A stretch of DNA of 64,000 nt. Source: CALXVA01 sp944393025. Its GTDB lineage: Bacteria; Bacillota; Clostridia; TANB77; CAG-508. Under the pieces are notes generated by a model that did not search any database, was not told the DNA's origin, and was given only the letters and a program-made list of their open reading frames with translations. A program made the translations under genes and the position numbers. The stretch spans positions 806,001 through 870,000 of the forward strand of contig OZ007016.1 in assembly GCA_963931445.1 (NCBI GenBank). The letters are read 5' to 3'. Position 1 is the stretch's first letter; every line of letters begins with the position of its first letter. Positions 8,985 to 16,950 of the stretch are shown here, in pieces.

Positions 8985-9080
8985 ATGGAAAATAAAAAAA
9001 ATGTTAAAAAAACAATAATTTTTATGGTAATAATTTTAATAACAATATTGTTAGTATTTATAGTATTACATTATTGGTAA
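8985..9080 (+). CDS. Very small single-helix membrane peptide (31 aa)
   Basis: ATG 8985 follows an AGGGGAAGA site. The 31-residue product has a basic N-terminus (MENKKNVKKT) and one hydrophobic helix (IIFMVIILITILLVFIVL), ending HYW. This is a typical small transmembrane peptide; it could regulate a membrane partner or be a toxin-like peptide. The function is unknown. Confidence 0.5.
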   Translation: MENKKNVKKTIIFMVIILITILLVFIVLHYW

Positions 9081-9250
9081 CTTAACATTTAACAGTAATT
9101 AAACTCTAATATTTTATAAATGCTAAAATAAGAAATATATTGCATAAAAAATATTAAAAAGTAAAGCTAAATATATAGAAAATAATAAAAAAATATGATA
9201 TATTAAATTAAAAATTTAGATGTTATAGAAAGAACAATGAGGAAATATTT

Positions 9251-10279
9251 ATGATTGCAATAATAATGGCTATAGTTGTTACTATATTGGTAGCATATAT
9301 TGGAAAAGATATATGGAGAAAAGACAAACAAATAAAAAAAGGAATGTATATATTGGTGCTTATATTTACAACAACTACTACATTTCTATATATTATTTTA
9401 AGAAACACAAATTATTTTAAAAAAATATTTGAAGAGAGTAATGTCGTTTTATATGAGGCAACTGCACTTGCTATATTTTCTATGTCAATATCTATAATTA
9501 TAGATATTATTATTTCAAAAATAGTTCAAAAAATTTATGAAATAATTATAATCAAGAAAAACGAGGATAAAGCTTATAATAAAGAATATATATATTATCG
9601 AGAAATCTTAAGTAATATTTCGCCAGGAATTATTTCATATTGTTATAATCGAAATTCAAATATACAAGATGAAATTGTAGCAATTGTCTTAAATTTAAAA
9701 TTGCATAATAGAGTTAAAATAAATAATAACCACATAGAAATTATAGACGATAATTTAAGTTCACATGAAAAATATGTAATTAAGTCAATAAATAATAAGA
9801 AAATTAATAACAAATATTTTAAGAAAGTTTATTCTAAGTTATTATTACAAGATTTAAAAAAACAAGGATATATAGAAATAGTTGACAAAAATAGAATAAA
9901 TGTTGTAGAAATAATGGAATTATTTATGGTATGGCTAATAATATATATGATTATAACAATTCCAGTATTTTTTTCAATATTATATAATCCTATTTTTATA
10001 ATAATTGGATATGTTTTATCATTTATAGCAATTCCAGCTTATAAAAAAATAGAAGGAAAAATAAATCCAACGGTAAGAACTAAGAAAGCTTTAGAACTTA
10101 AGGCAAAATTAAAGGGACTGAAAAAATATATATTAGATTATTCAAATATAAAAGATACTACTATTGAAAATATAAATTTTTTTGATGAATATGTTATATA
10201 TGCAATTATTTTAAACTTAAAAGGATTATTAAATGAAGAAAGTAAAAAAATGTATAATGATATGTACGAAGTAAAATAA
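9251..10279 (+). CDS. DUF2207-like membrane protein (short form)
   Basis: A 342-residue protein with hydrophobic segments at residues 2-17, 30-50, 68-90 and a pair at about 222-265. The middle region (SNISPGIISYCYN ... IQDEIVAIVLNL ... NRVKI) and the C-terminal FFDEYVIYAIILNL resemble the cytoplasmic and C-terminal parts of DUF2207 proteins. The usual long N-terminal extracellular domain is absent, so this is a short variant or a truncated relative. The function is unknown. It is transcribed alone, ending just before the hairpin repeat block. Confidence 0.6.
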   Translation: MIAIIMAIVVTILVAYIGKDIWRKDKQIKKGMYILVLIFTTTTTFLYIILRNTNYFKKIFEESNVVLYEATALAIFSMSISIIIDIIISKIVQKIYEIIIIKKNEDKAYNKEYIYYREILSNISPGIISYCYNRNSNIQDEIVAIVLNLKLHNRVKINNNHIEIIDDNLSSHEKYVIKSINNKKINNKYFKKVYSKLLLQDLKKQGYIEIVDKNRINVVEIMELFMVWLIIYMIITIPVFFSILYNPIFIIIGYVLSFIAIPAYKKIEGKINPTVRTKKALELKAKLKGLKKYILDYSNIKDTTIENINFFDEYVIYAIILNLKGLLNEESKKMYNDMYEVK

Positions 10280-10284
10280 CTTAT

Positions 10285-10537
10285 CTTATTGTATAGGAAA
10301 AATCGACTTTTTACTTAGTATTTTAGTATTCTTAACGATTTTTTCTATACAACAAGGTTAAGTTTCCTTGGGCAGTGCATATTTGCGAAGCAAAATGCAC
10401 ATGTGGCGAAGCCACTTTTCTTATTGTATAGGAAAAATCGATAGATTTTTTCTATACAACAAGGTTAAGTTTCCTTGGGCAGTGCATATTTGCGAAGCAA
10501 AATGCACATGTGGCGAAGCCACTTTTCTTATTGTATA
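10285..10537 (+). repeat. Tandem hairpin repeats capped by GCGAAGC (two copies plus partial third)
   Basis: Copy 1 spans 10285-10419 and copy 2 10420-10526; 10527-10537 starts a third. Each has an outer inverted repeat TTGTATAGGAAAAATCG / CGATTTTTTCTATACAA, a linker AAGGTTAAGTTTCCTTGGGC, and two hairpins: TGCAT...GCGAAGC...ATGCA and GTGGCGAAGCCAC. Copy 2 lacks about 30 bases inside the outer repeat. Related copies lie at 19975-20265, and an inverted fragment at 23954-23975. The block sits between a membrane protein gene and polA, and ends 27 bases before the polA start. Confidence 0.9.
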
Positions 10538-10563
10538 TAAAAATATAAAAAAGGAGAATATAA

Positions 10564-13275
10564 ATGTCTAGGTTAGTTTTAATTGATGGAAATAGTATAT
10601 TAAATAGAGCTTTTTATGGAATTATGGGAAATAAAATGCTTACAACAGCAGACGGAAAATATACAAATGCAGTATATGGTTTTTTGGCAATTCTTTTTAA
10701 AGTAGTCGATGATTTAAATCCAGAATATATGGCTGTAGCCTTTGATTTAAAAGCACCTACTGAAAGACATAAATTATATGAGGGTTATAAAGCAACTAGA
10801 AAAGGAATGCCAAATGAACTTGCAGAACAAATGCCTATAGTTAAGGAAATATTAGAACTTATGAATATTACTATAATTGAAAAAGAAGGATATGAGGCAG
10901 ATGATATATTAGGAACTCTAGCAAAAAGAGGAGAAAAGGAAGGACTAGAAGTTACTATAGTATCTGGAGATAGAGATACATTTCAATTAACTAGTAAAAA
11001 AATAAGTGTTAGAATTCCTCATACAAAAGTTGGAAAAACAGAAATAGATACATTTGGAGAAAAAGAAATAGAAGAAAAATATGGAGTAAGCCCAAAGGAA
11101 TTAATAGATGTAAAAGGGCTTATGGGCGATACTTCAGATAATATTCCAGGAGTACCAGGAGTAGGTGAAAAAACAGCATTAGAACTAATAAAAACATATA
11201 AATCTATTGATAAAATATATAATGAAATAGAAAGTAATACTGATACCTTAAAAGAAAAATTAAAACAAAAATTAATAGATAATAAAGATTTAGCAATATT
11301 GTCTAGAACACTTGGAACAATAAATATAAATGCACCAATAGATAATAAAATTGAAGATTTAAAAGTAAAAGAATGGGATAATGCAAAAGTATTTGAAAAA
11401 TTTAAAGAACTTAATTTTAATAGATTTATAGACAGATTTAATTTACAAGTTCAACAGAAAGAAAAAAACATATCAGATTTAGTAAATATTAAAGAAATAT
11501 ATGAAAAAGATTTAGAAAAAATTTTATCTAATATAAATAAAAATAAAGAATTAATTTATATTTTAGAAAACACAGATATTAATGATAATAATAGAATAAT
11601 AAAAAAGAAAATAAAGGCAATAAGTATATATGACGATATTGATAATATTTCATATTATATAAAACTAGATGAAGAAGATTTTATTAAATATTTTAAAAAT
11701 ATATTTGAAGATATAGAAATAAAAAAAATTGGCTATAATATAGCTGAAGATTATGTAATACTTAAAGAATTAGGAATTGAAATAAATAATATATATTATG
11801 ATGTAAAAATTTCAGCTTATGATTTAAACCCTACAAGTAGCAATTTCTCATTAGAAAATATTGCAAATCAATATTTAAATATTGATTTAAACGAATATTT
11901 GAGCAAATATAATGATGATAAAAAAGTAGACAAACAATTAAATTTATTTCAAAATGAAGAAGAAGATAATGATAGTAAAAATATATATGGCTTAAAAGCT
12001 TATTTAATTAAAAAAATATGTGAAAAAACATTAGAAGAATTATGTAAAATTAATTCTGATAATTTGTTTAATGATATAGAAATGCCACTTGTAAAAATAT
12101 TAGGAGAAATGCAAATAAATGGAATACATGTAGATAAAAAGGAATTAGAAGAATTTGGAAAAAAACTAAAAGAACAATTAGAAGAATTAAAACAAGAGAT
12201 ATATGAGTTATGTGGAGAAGAATTTAATGTAAATTCAACTCAACAACTTGGAATAATTCTTTTTGAAAAATTAAAATTACCTGTGTATAAAAAAACTAAA
12301 AATGGTTATTCAACAGATGTAGATATTTTAGAAAAGTTAAAACCAGAACATCCTGTTATTGAAAAGATTTTAGAATATAGAAGCTTAATGAAATTAAATT
12401 CTACATATGTAGAAGGACTAATACCATATATTAATGAAAAAACTAATAGAATTCATTCATATTTTCATCAAACAATTACTGCTACAGGAAGAATAAGTAG
12501 TACAGAACCAAATTTACAAAATATACCTACAAGATATGAATTAGGAAAATTATTAAGAAAATCATTTAAACCAGAAAAAGACAATATTTTTATAGATGCA
12601 GATTATTCACAAATAGAATTAAGAGTATTAGCCCATATTTCAAATGATAGAAATATGGTAAAAGCTTTTAAAAATGATGAAGACATCCATAAACAAGCAG
12701 CATCAAAAGTGTTCGAAATTCCAATAGAAGAAGTAACAAAAGAACAAAGATCATCTGCAAAAGCAGTTAATTTTGGAATAGTATATGGAATAAGTGATTT
12801 TGGATTATCTGAACAGTTAAATATAAGTAAAAAACAAGCAAAAAAATATATTGAACAGTATTTAGAAAAATATAGTGGAATAAAAAAATTTATGGAAGAA
12901 ATAGTTGAAGATGCTAAGGAAAAAGGGTATGTAGAAACATTATTCCATAGAAGAAGATATATACCAGAACTTAATTCTAATAATTATATGGTAAGACAAT
13001 TTGGAGCAAGAGCAGCAATGAATACTCCAATTCAAGGTACAGCAGCAGATATAATGAAAATTGCTATGATTAATGTATATAATAGATTAAAAAAAGAAAA
13101 ACTAGATGCACAAATAATACTTCAAGTACATGATGAACTTATAATAGAAACTAAAATAGAAGAAAAGGAAATAGTTAAAACTATATTAAAAGAAGAAATG
13201 GAAAATGCAATGAAATTAAAAGTACCATTAAAAGTAGAAGTATCTGAAGCGGAAAACTGGTATGATGCTAAATAA
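10564..13275 (+). CDS. polA: DNA polymerase I
   Basis: A 903-residue family A polymerase. Residues 1-300 form the 5'-3' exonuclease/flap domain (VLIDGNSILNRAFYG, YEADDILGTLAK, SGDRDTFQL, GDTSDNIPGVPGVGEKTA). The middle region (about 305-500) has the fold of the 3'-5' exonuclease, but the catalytic acidic motifs are not evident, so proofreading is probably lost, as in many Firmicutes. The polymerase domain carries motif A DADYSQIELRVLAHI, motif B KAVNFGIVYGIS and motif C LQVHDELI. It fills gaps in repair and removes Okazaki primers. It lies 18 bases upstream of the lytic transglycosylase gene and probably shares its transcript. Confidence 0.97.
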   Translation: MSRLVLIDGNSILNRAFYGIMGNKMLTTADGKYTNAVYGFLAILFKVVDDLNPEYMAVAFDLKAPTERHKLYEGYKATRKGMPNELAEQMPIVKEILELMNITIIEKEGYEADDILGTLAKRGEKEGLEVTIVSGDRDTFQLTSKKISVRIPHTKVGKTEIDTFGEKEIEEKYGVSPKELIDVKGLMGDTSDNIPGVPGVGEKTALELIKTYKSIDKIYNEIESNTDTLKEKLKQKLIDNKDLAILSRTLGTININAPIDNKIEDLKVKEWDNAKVFEKFKELNFNRFIDRFNLQVQQKEKNISDLVNIKEIYEKDLEKILSNINKNKELIYILENTDINDNNRIIKKKIKAISIYDDIDNISYYIKLDEEDFIKYFKNIFEDIEIKKIGYNIAEDYVILKELGIEINNIYYDVKISAYDLNPTSSNFSLENIANQYLNIDLNEYLSKYNDDKKVDKQLNLFQNEEEDNDSKNIYGLKAYLIKKICEKTLEELCKINSDNLFNDIEMPLVKILGEMQINGIHVDKKELEEFGKKLKEQLEELKQEIYELCGEEFNVNSTQQLGIILFEKLKLPVYKKTKNGYSTDVDILEKLKPEHPVIEKILEYRSLMKLNSTYVEGLIPYINEKTNRIHSYFHQTITATGRISSTEPNLQNIPTRYELGKLLRKSFKPEKDNIFIDADYSQIELRVLAHISNDRNMVKAFKNDEDIHKQAASKVFEIPIEEVTKEQRSSAKAVNFGIVYGISDFGLSEQLNISKKQAKKYIEQYLEKYSGIKKFMEEIVEDAKEKGYVETLFHRRRYIPELNSNNYMVRQFGARAAMNTPIQGTAADIMKIAMINVYNRLKKEKLDAQIILQVHDELIIETKIEEKEIVKTILKEEMENAMKLKVPLKVEVSEAENWYDAK

Positions 13276-13293
13276 AACAAAAAGGAGCTACTA

Positions 13294-13869
13294 ATGAGAA
13301 AAAAATTTATTATAACTTTACTAATTTTAATTACATTACTAGGAGCATATTTTGTATGTTTTAAAGTTATAAGAATACAAGATAAAATTTTAAAAAAAAT
13401 ATATCCAATGGAATATTCAGAATATGTAGAAAAATATTCTAAAGAAAATGGTTTAGATAAATATTTAATTTATGCAATTATAAAAGCAGAAAGTAATTTC
13501 AATCCGAGTGCAAAATCAACAGCAAATGCAAAAGGACTTATGCAATTAATGGAAGAAACAGCAGTAGAAAGGTCAAATGTTATAAATAGTGAAAATGCAG
13601 AAGAAAATGATTTATATAATCCAGAAACCAATATTAAACTAGGAACTTCATATTTTGCATATTTATTAGGATTATATAATGGAAATATAAATTTAGCAAT
13701 TATTGCATATAATGCAGGACTTGGAAATGTACAACAGTGGATAAAGGATGGAATAATAAAAAAGGATGGATCAGACATAGAGAATATACCTTTCAAAGAA
13801 ACTGAAAATTATGTAAGAAAAATACTAAGAGATTATCAAATGTATTTAAAACTTTATGGAGAAGTTTAA
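13294..13869 (+). CDS. Lytic transglycosylase (SLT domain)
   Basis: A 191-residue protein with an N-terminal signal anchor (residues 4-26) and an SLT domain: YAIIKAESNFNPSAKS with the catalytic Glu, GLMQLMEETA, YNPETNIKLGTSYFAYLL and AYNAGLGNVQQW. It cleaves the glycan backbone of peptidoglycan at the cell surface. polA lies directly upstream, in keeping with the common coaE/polA/SLT neighbourhood of Clostridia. The last 41 bases of the gene are duplicated on the far side of the IS element (15912-15952). Confidence 0.93.
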   Translation: MRKKFIITLLILITLLGAYFVCFKVIRIQDKILKKIYPMEYSEYVEKYSKENGLDKYLIYAIIKAESNFNPSAKSTANAKGLMQLMEETAVERSNVINSENAEENDLYNPETNIKLGTSYFAYLLGLYNGNINLAIIAYNAGLGNVQQWIKDGIIKKDGSDIENIPFKETENYVRKILRDYQMYLKLYGEV

Positions 13870-13950
13870 AAATATTAATATTACATTAATATTACAATAG
13901 TATTACATTTGTGTAACATTATTGAAAAAGAAAATAACTTATCATATAAT
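13829..13950 (+). repeat. Left 122-bp target duplication of IS copy 1
   Basis: This 122-bp segment is repeated at 15912-16033 on the other side of the IS, with no difference that I could find by eye. It starts GAGATTATC inside the lytic transglycosylase gene, runs through its stop codon and the intergenic region, and ends with the -10 box TATAAT. Because GAG is present at both edges, the junction is uncertain by up to 3 bases. Confidence 0.93.
13922..13950 (+). promoter_or_regulatory. Promoter cut off from its gene by the IS
   Basis: TTGAAA (13922-13927), a 17-base spacer and TATAAT (13945-13950) form a near-consensus promoter, and the IS begins at the next base. This was the original promoter of the gene at 16090. 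It now reads into the IS, antisense to the transposase; the working copy is at 16005-16033. Confidence 0.7.
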
Positions 13951-15911
13951 CTCAAATTTGACAGTTGAAAAAGAGTAAAAGACTGATAGCCTTTGAAATG
14001 AAAGGCTTTCAGTCTTCAATAGATTAATTAAAAAATGCGTACTTAAATCATTTTTTTGTTTTTGTTAAGATTTTTTTTAATCTACTTTCTTGTAGTATTT
14101 CATAATCAGTTCTAAAACCAAATTTTTCATGTAAGTCATCCGTTAAATCAGTTCTTGTATAAATTGGTTCATAACTGCAATCAAAATTCTTTTGCATACT
14201 CATATTTTTTAATGTATCAATAATTTCTGAACTTGTATATTTTTCATCAAGCATTTTTTCTAAAAATCTAAGAATTACTAATGAAAGGAAACAAGTAGTA
14301 AAATGTGCTGTAATCCTGTCATCTCTACTTAAATATACTGGTCTGGCTTTAAATTCACTTTTCATTATTCTAAAACTTTCTTCAATTTCCCATCTTCTTT
14401 GATTTACTTTGATAATTTCTTCAGGATCATCATCAAGATTAGTACAAACACCATAAAAGCCATCGAATTTTTCTTCTTTTTGGATTGTGTCAGTATTTAA
14501 TGATAATACTTTCTTTTCAGCTACTTCTCCATCTTTTGTAATATTAGTTTTCTTTATGAATCTTTTAAAATCATTTTGATTGCATTTATCAAGTTTGAAA
14601 CTTTTGTTAGCTATTGCAACTTTGGCTCTTTCGATTTGAGAATTACGAATTTGTCTCTGGTAATTTCTATATTTTAAAGAGTAAGTTACAATTAGTTTTT
14701 GCTCTAATCCGTTTTCTTTAATCCAACGATCTTTAAAGAATGTTCTATCTTTGTAAAGCTCTAAACTTTTTTCGTCATTTTCTATCTCTTTAATATTGTA
14801 CTCTTTTTTATCTCCAGAAAGATGCCAACCATTAGGATCAAGTGCCCAATCCATTAAATGTTTTTTTAATTTCTTAATTGATTGAGTCGTGATAAAGGCT
14901 CTATCATCTTTATCATTAAACTTTCTGTTGGCGTTTGAGGCAAGACCAGCGTCAGTACAAACAATGAATTTAGATAATTTAAAATCTTCTAATATTTTTT
15001 CTTCTAATGGAGTTAAAGTAATTTGTTCATTAGTATTTCCAGCTGTAATACTAAAAGCTAAAGGAATACCATCTCCATCCATAAAAAGACCCATTTGAGT
15101 AATTGGATTAGGTCTATGTTCCTTAGAAGGACCATATTGCCTTAACCCACTTTCTTGTTCAATTTCAAAAAAGTAATTAGTACAATCATAGTAAAGAATC
15201 TTGGTATTTCGCTTAGATACTCTTAAACTGTTTTTATACAATTCAGATTGAATAAAATCGGTTTCTTTTGCAATTACTTCTAAAGCACGGTAAATATCAT
15301 GAAGTTCAAAATTAGGTTGTTCAATATATTTTTTAGATAATTCAAAAGTAGCCAATTTTGAAGAAGGATATATTATCCTACTATATACTAGTCTAGATAA
15401 AATATTATCCAAATCATAATTAAATTTGTATTTATCACTAATCTCGCTACAAATATTATTTAATCTTAAAGAATGATAAATATTTTGCAAAAAAACATAA
15501 CCTACATTAAAACAAAATTGTTCATCTTTTGAAATTATCTTAGAAGGTGATTTTTTAATTAAAATATCATTTTTATGTTCTTGTTCTTTTTCATTTAAAT
15601 CTTTAATATATTTTTTAACCCACTCTAAAATATCTTCACCATTCGATTTTTTTAATAAATCTTGTTCATTTCCAAGTTTCTCATAAATCATTGTAGTACG
15701 TTTACCAGAATGTGTTTTTATATCTTTAATTACATAGTAATTAGTATCAGAATTAGTTTTAGTAATTTTTAATCTCATCTTTTTCCTCCGTTTTTTCATA
15801 TTGTATCACAAGTACGACAAGTACGCAAGAGGAAAAAGAAAAATTTGACAAAAAAATTAAGCATTTCCAATGCTTATATCAATTTTTTATTTAATTAACT
15901 GTCAAATTCCC
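13951..15911 (-). mobile_element. IS1634-type insertion sequence, copy 1 (1961 bp)
   Basis: The ends share the inverted core AATTTGACAGTT (left: CTCAAATTTGACAGTT; right, as complement: GGGAATTTGACAGTT). Inside is one transposase gene on the minus strand and, near the left end, a hairpin ACTGATAGCCTTTGAAATG/AAAGGCTTTCAGT that can terminate its transcript. The same 1961-bp element recurs at 35206-37166. Long, variable target duplications are known for IS1634 of Mycoplasma and relatives in the IS4 superfamily, which matches the 122-bp duplication here. The copy looks intact and recent. Confidence 0.93.
14048..15778 (-). CDS. IS1634-type DDE transposase
   Basis: A 576-residue transposase if translation begins at MRLKITK (ATG at 15776-15778), which has GGAGG 6-7 bases upstream; an in-frame ATG 21 bases further upstream lacks a good site. 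DDE-domain residues are visible as YYDCTNYFFE, VCTDAGLASNANRKF and the IS4-type C-terminal signature RRWEIEESFRIMKSEFKARP. The protein is identical to that at 35303-37033, so the element transposed recently. It binds the element ends and cuts and joins DNA. Confidence 0.95.
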   Translation of the reverse strand: MRLKITKTNSDTNYYVIKDIKTHSGKRTTMIYEKLGNEQDLLKKSNGEDILEWVKKYIKDLNEKEQEHKNDILIKKSPSKIISKDEQFCFNVGYVFLQNIYHSLRLNNICSEISDKYKFNYDLDNILSRLVYSRIIYPSSKLATFELSKKYIEQPNFELHDIYRALEVIAKETDFIQSELYKNSLRVSKRNTKILYYDCTNYFFEIEQESGLRQYGPSKEHRPNPITQMGLFMDGDGIPLAFSITAGNTNEQITLTPLEEKILEDFKLSKFIVCTDAGLASNANRKFNDKDDRAFITTQSIKKLKKHLMDWALDPNGWHLSGDKKEYNIKEIENDEKSLELYKDRTFFKDRWIKENGLEQKLIVTYSLKYRNYQRQIRNSQIERAKVAIANKSFKLDKCNQNDFKRFIKKTNITKDGEVAEKKVLSLNTDTIQKEEKFDGFYGVCTNLDDDPEEIIKVNQRRWEIEESFRIMKSEFKARPVYLSRDDRITAHFTTCFLSLVILRFLEKMLDEKYTSSEIIDTLKNMSMQKNFDCSYEPIYTRTDLTDDLHEKFGFRTDYEILQESRLKKILTKTKK

Positions 15912-16033
15912 GAGATTATCAAATGTATTTAAAACTTTATGGAGAAGTTTAAAAATATTAATATTACATTAATATTACAATAGTATTACATTTGTGTAAC
16001 ATTATTGAAAAAGAAAATAACTTATCATATAAT
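15912..16033 (+). repeat. Right 122-bp target duplication of IS copy 1
   Basis: Second copy of 13829-13950. It carries the last 13 codons and stop of the lytic transglycosylase (a dead fragment, 15912-15952), the intergenic region, and the promoter for the gene at 16090. The duplication therefore leaves the upstream gene whole and gives the downstream gene its promoter back. Confidence 0.93.
16005..16033 (+). promoter_or_regulatory. Promoter of the 16090 operon (inside the duplication)
   Basis: TTGAAA (16005-16010), 17-base spacer, TATAAT (16028-16033). It stands 57 bases upstream of the start codon of the next gene and is a perfect copy of the promoter left of the IS. Confidence 0.75.
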
Positions 16034-16089
16034 AAGTGTAGAAAATTGAGAAACAGAAGTATAAACCTTTAGTAAAAGGGGGAAGAAGT

Positions 16090-16635
16090 ATGGAAACAGA
16101 AACTTTTGCAGACTATATTTTATCTGAAAAAGATTGGATAAAAAAGATGGAAATTGTATATTATTTACAAAAGAGAACTGGAATATTTTATGATAATTCA
16201 GTTATATTTAAGACTCTACTTACAAAATTATTTATAGATAGAGTAGACTTAGAAATTGACAAAAATGAGGTTATTACAGCAAGTTTACTTTGGAGTTGTA
16301 AAAAAGAATTAACTGCAAAAGATATATCTAAAATACATTCTTTTGCTAAAGAAGGAGCCAATTTTCTATCACAATTAGGATTTAGTGAAAAATTTTGTAG
16401 AATATGTGAAGGTGTTAACAGATATAGTGGATTAGAACCTAGAGAAAAAGAAAGTGATATTTTAGAGCTCACAGATCAATTTGGAGGAATGCTATTAGAT
16501 AGACCAGAAAGAATAGCTTTTAAACCAGATGAAGCATTAGTACTTCTTGAATATAGAAATTTAAAAGACAAAGATAATAGATATTTAGAAGAATTTAAAA
16601 ACTTTGTAGTTAGAATGGAGGAAGTAAAAATATGA
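16090..16635 (+). CDS. Conserved hypothetical protein, possibly HD-like helical fold
   Basis: A 181-residue, mostly helical soluble protein behind an AAAGGGGG site. The order IHSFAKEGANFLSQLG ... FCRICEGVNRYSG ... ILELTDQFGGMLLDR recalls the helical core of HD/HD-GYP domains, but the HD metal ligands are not present, so any enzyme role is doubtful. It overlaps the next gene by 4 bases (ATGA) and forms a two-gene operon with it, closed by a terminator at 16864-16910. Confidence 0.6.
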   Translation: METETFADYILSEKDWIKKMEIVYYLQKRTGIFYDNSVIFKTLLTKLFIDRVDLEIDKNEVITASLLWSCKKELTAKDISKIHSFAKEGANFLSQLGFSEKFCRICEGVNRYSGLEPREKESDILELTDQFGGMLLDRPERIAFKPDEALVLLEYRNLKDKDNRYLEEFKNFVVRMEEVKI

Positions 16636-16850
16636 GTAATTTAGAAGGTTCTATATCTGCATCTTCAAGAAGTTTTAATGAATTAGGATTAAATGATACA
16701 ATTCAAGCAATAAAAACAGCTAGTTATTTACAGGGTCAAATTGAAAGAAGAAGGCTAGAACAAGAAAAGAAAAATTTAGAATCAAAAGAGCCAGAAGCTC
16801 AAAAATTAGATAATTTAGCAGGTCAAATAAGAGAAGATATGGAAAGATAA
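16632..16850 (+). CDS. Small helical hypothetical protein (72 aa)
   Basis: A charged, probably coiled-coil protein: SYLQGQIERRRLEQEKKNLE is strongly helical. Its ATG overlaps the stop of the upstream gene (ATGA) and follows GGAGG, so the two are translationally coupled and may form a complex. No known family is recognised. Confidence 0.6.
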   Translation: MSNLEGSISASSRSFNELGLNDTIQAIKTASYLQGQIERRRLEQEKKNLESKEPEAQKLDNLAGQIREDMER

Positions 16851-16863
16851 ATATTTTAATTTT

Positions 16864-16910
16864 AACAAAAGATTGGAAATGGTATATAACCAGTATGCCA
16901 ATCTTTTGTT
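16864..16910 (+). terminator. Rho-independent terminator
   Basis: A 13-bp perfect stem AACAAAAGATTGG / CCAATCTTTTGTT (16864-16876 and 16898-16910) followed by TTAGATTTTAT. It ends the two-gene operon. The A/T-symmetric stem could act in either direction. Confidence 0.8.
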
Positions 16911-16950
16911 TTAGATTTTATATAAAAAATAAAGAAAAGAGGAATTTTAG

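Noticed and set aside
10285..10537. CRISPR array
   Set aside because: The units are about 110-135 bp with internal hairpins and no spacers of even length, and no cas genes are in view.
10368..10571. Open frame of 67 codons reading through the hairpin repeats before polA
   Set aside because: It consists of repeat sequence only (the same peptide twice), has no ribosome site, and overlaps the polA ribosome site. It is a by-product of the repeat.
14889..15098. Open frame antisense to the IS transposase (repeated in copy 2)
   Set aside because: It has no ribosome site, and its repetition only reflects the IS duplication.
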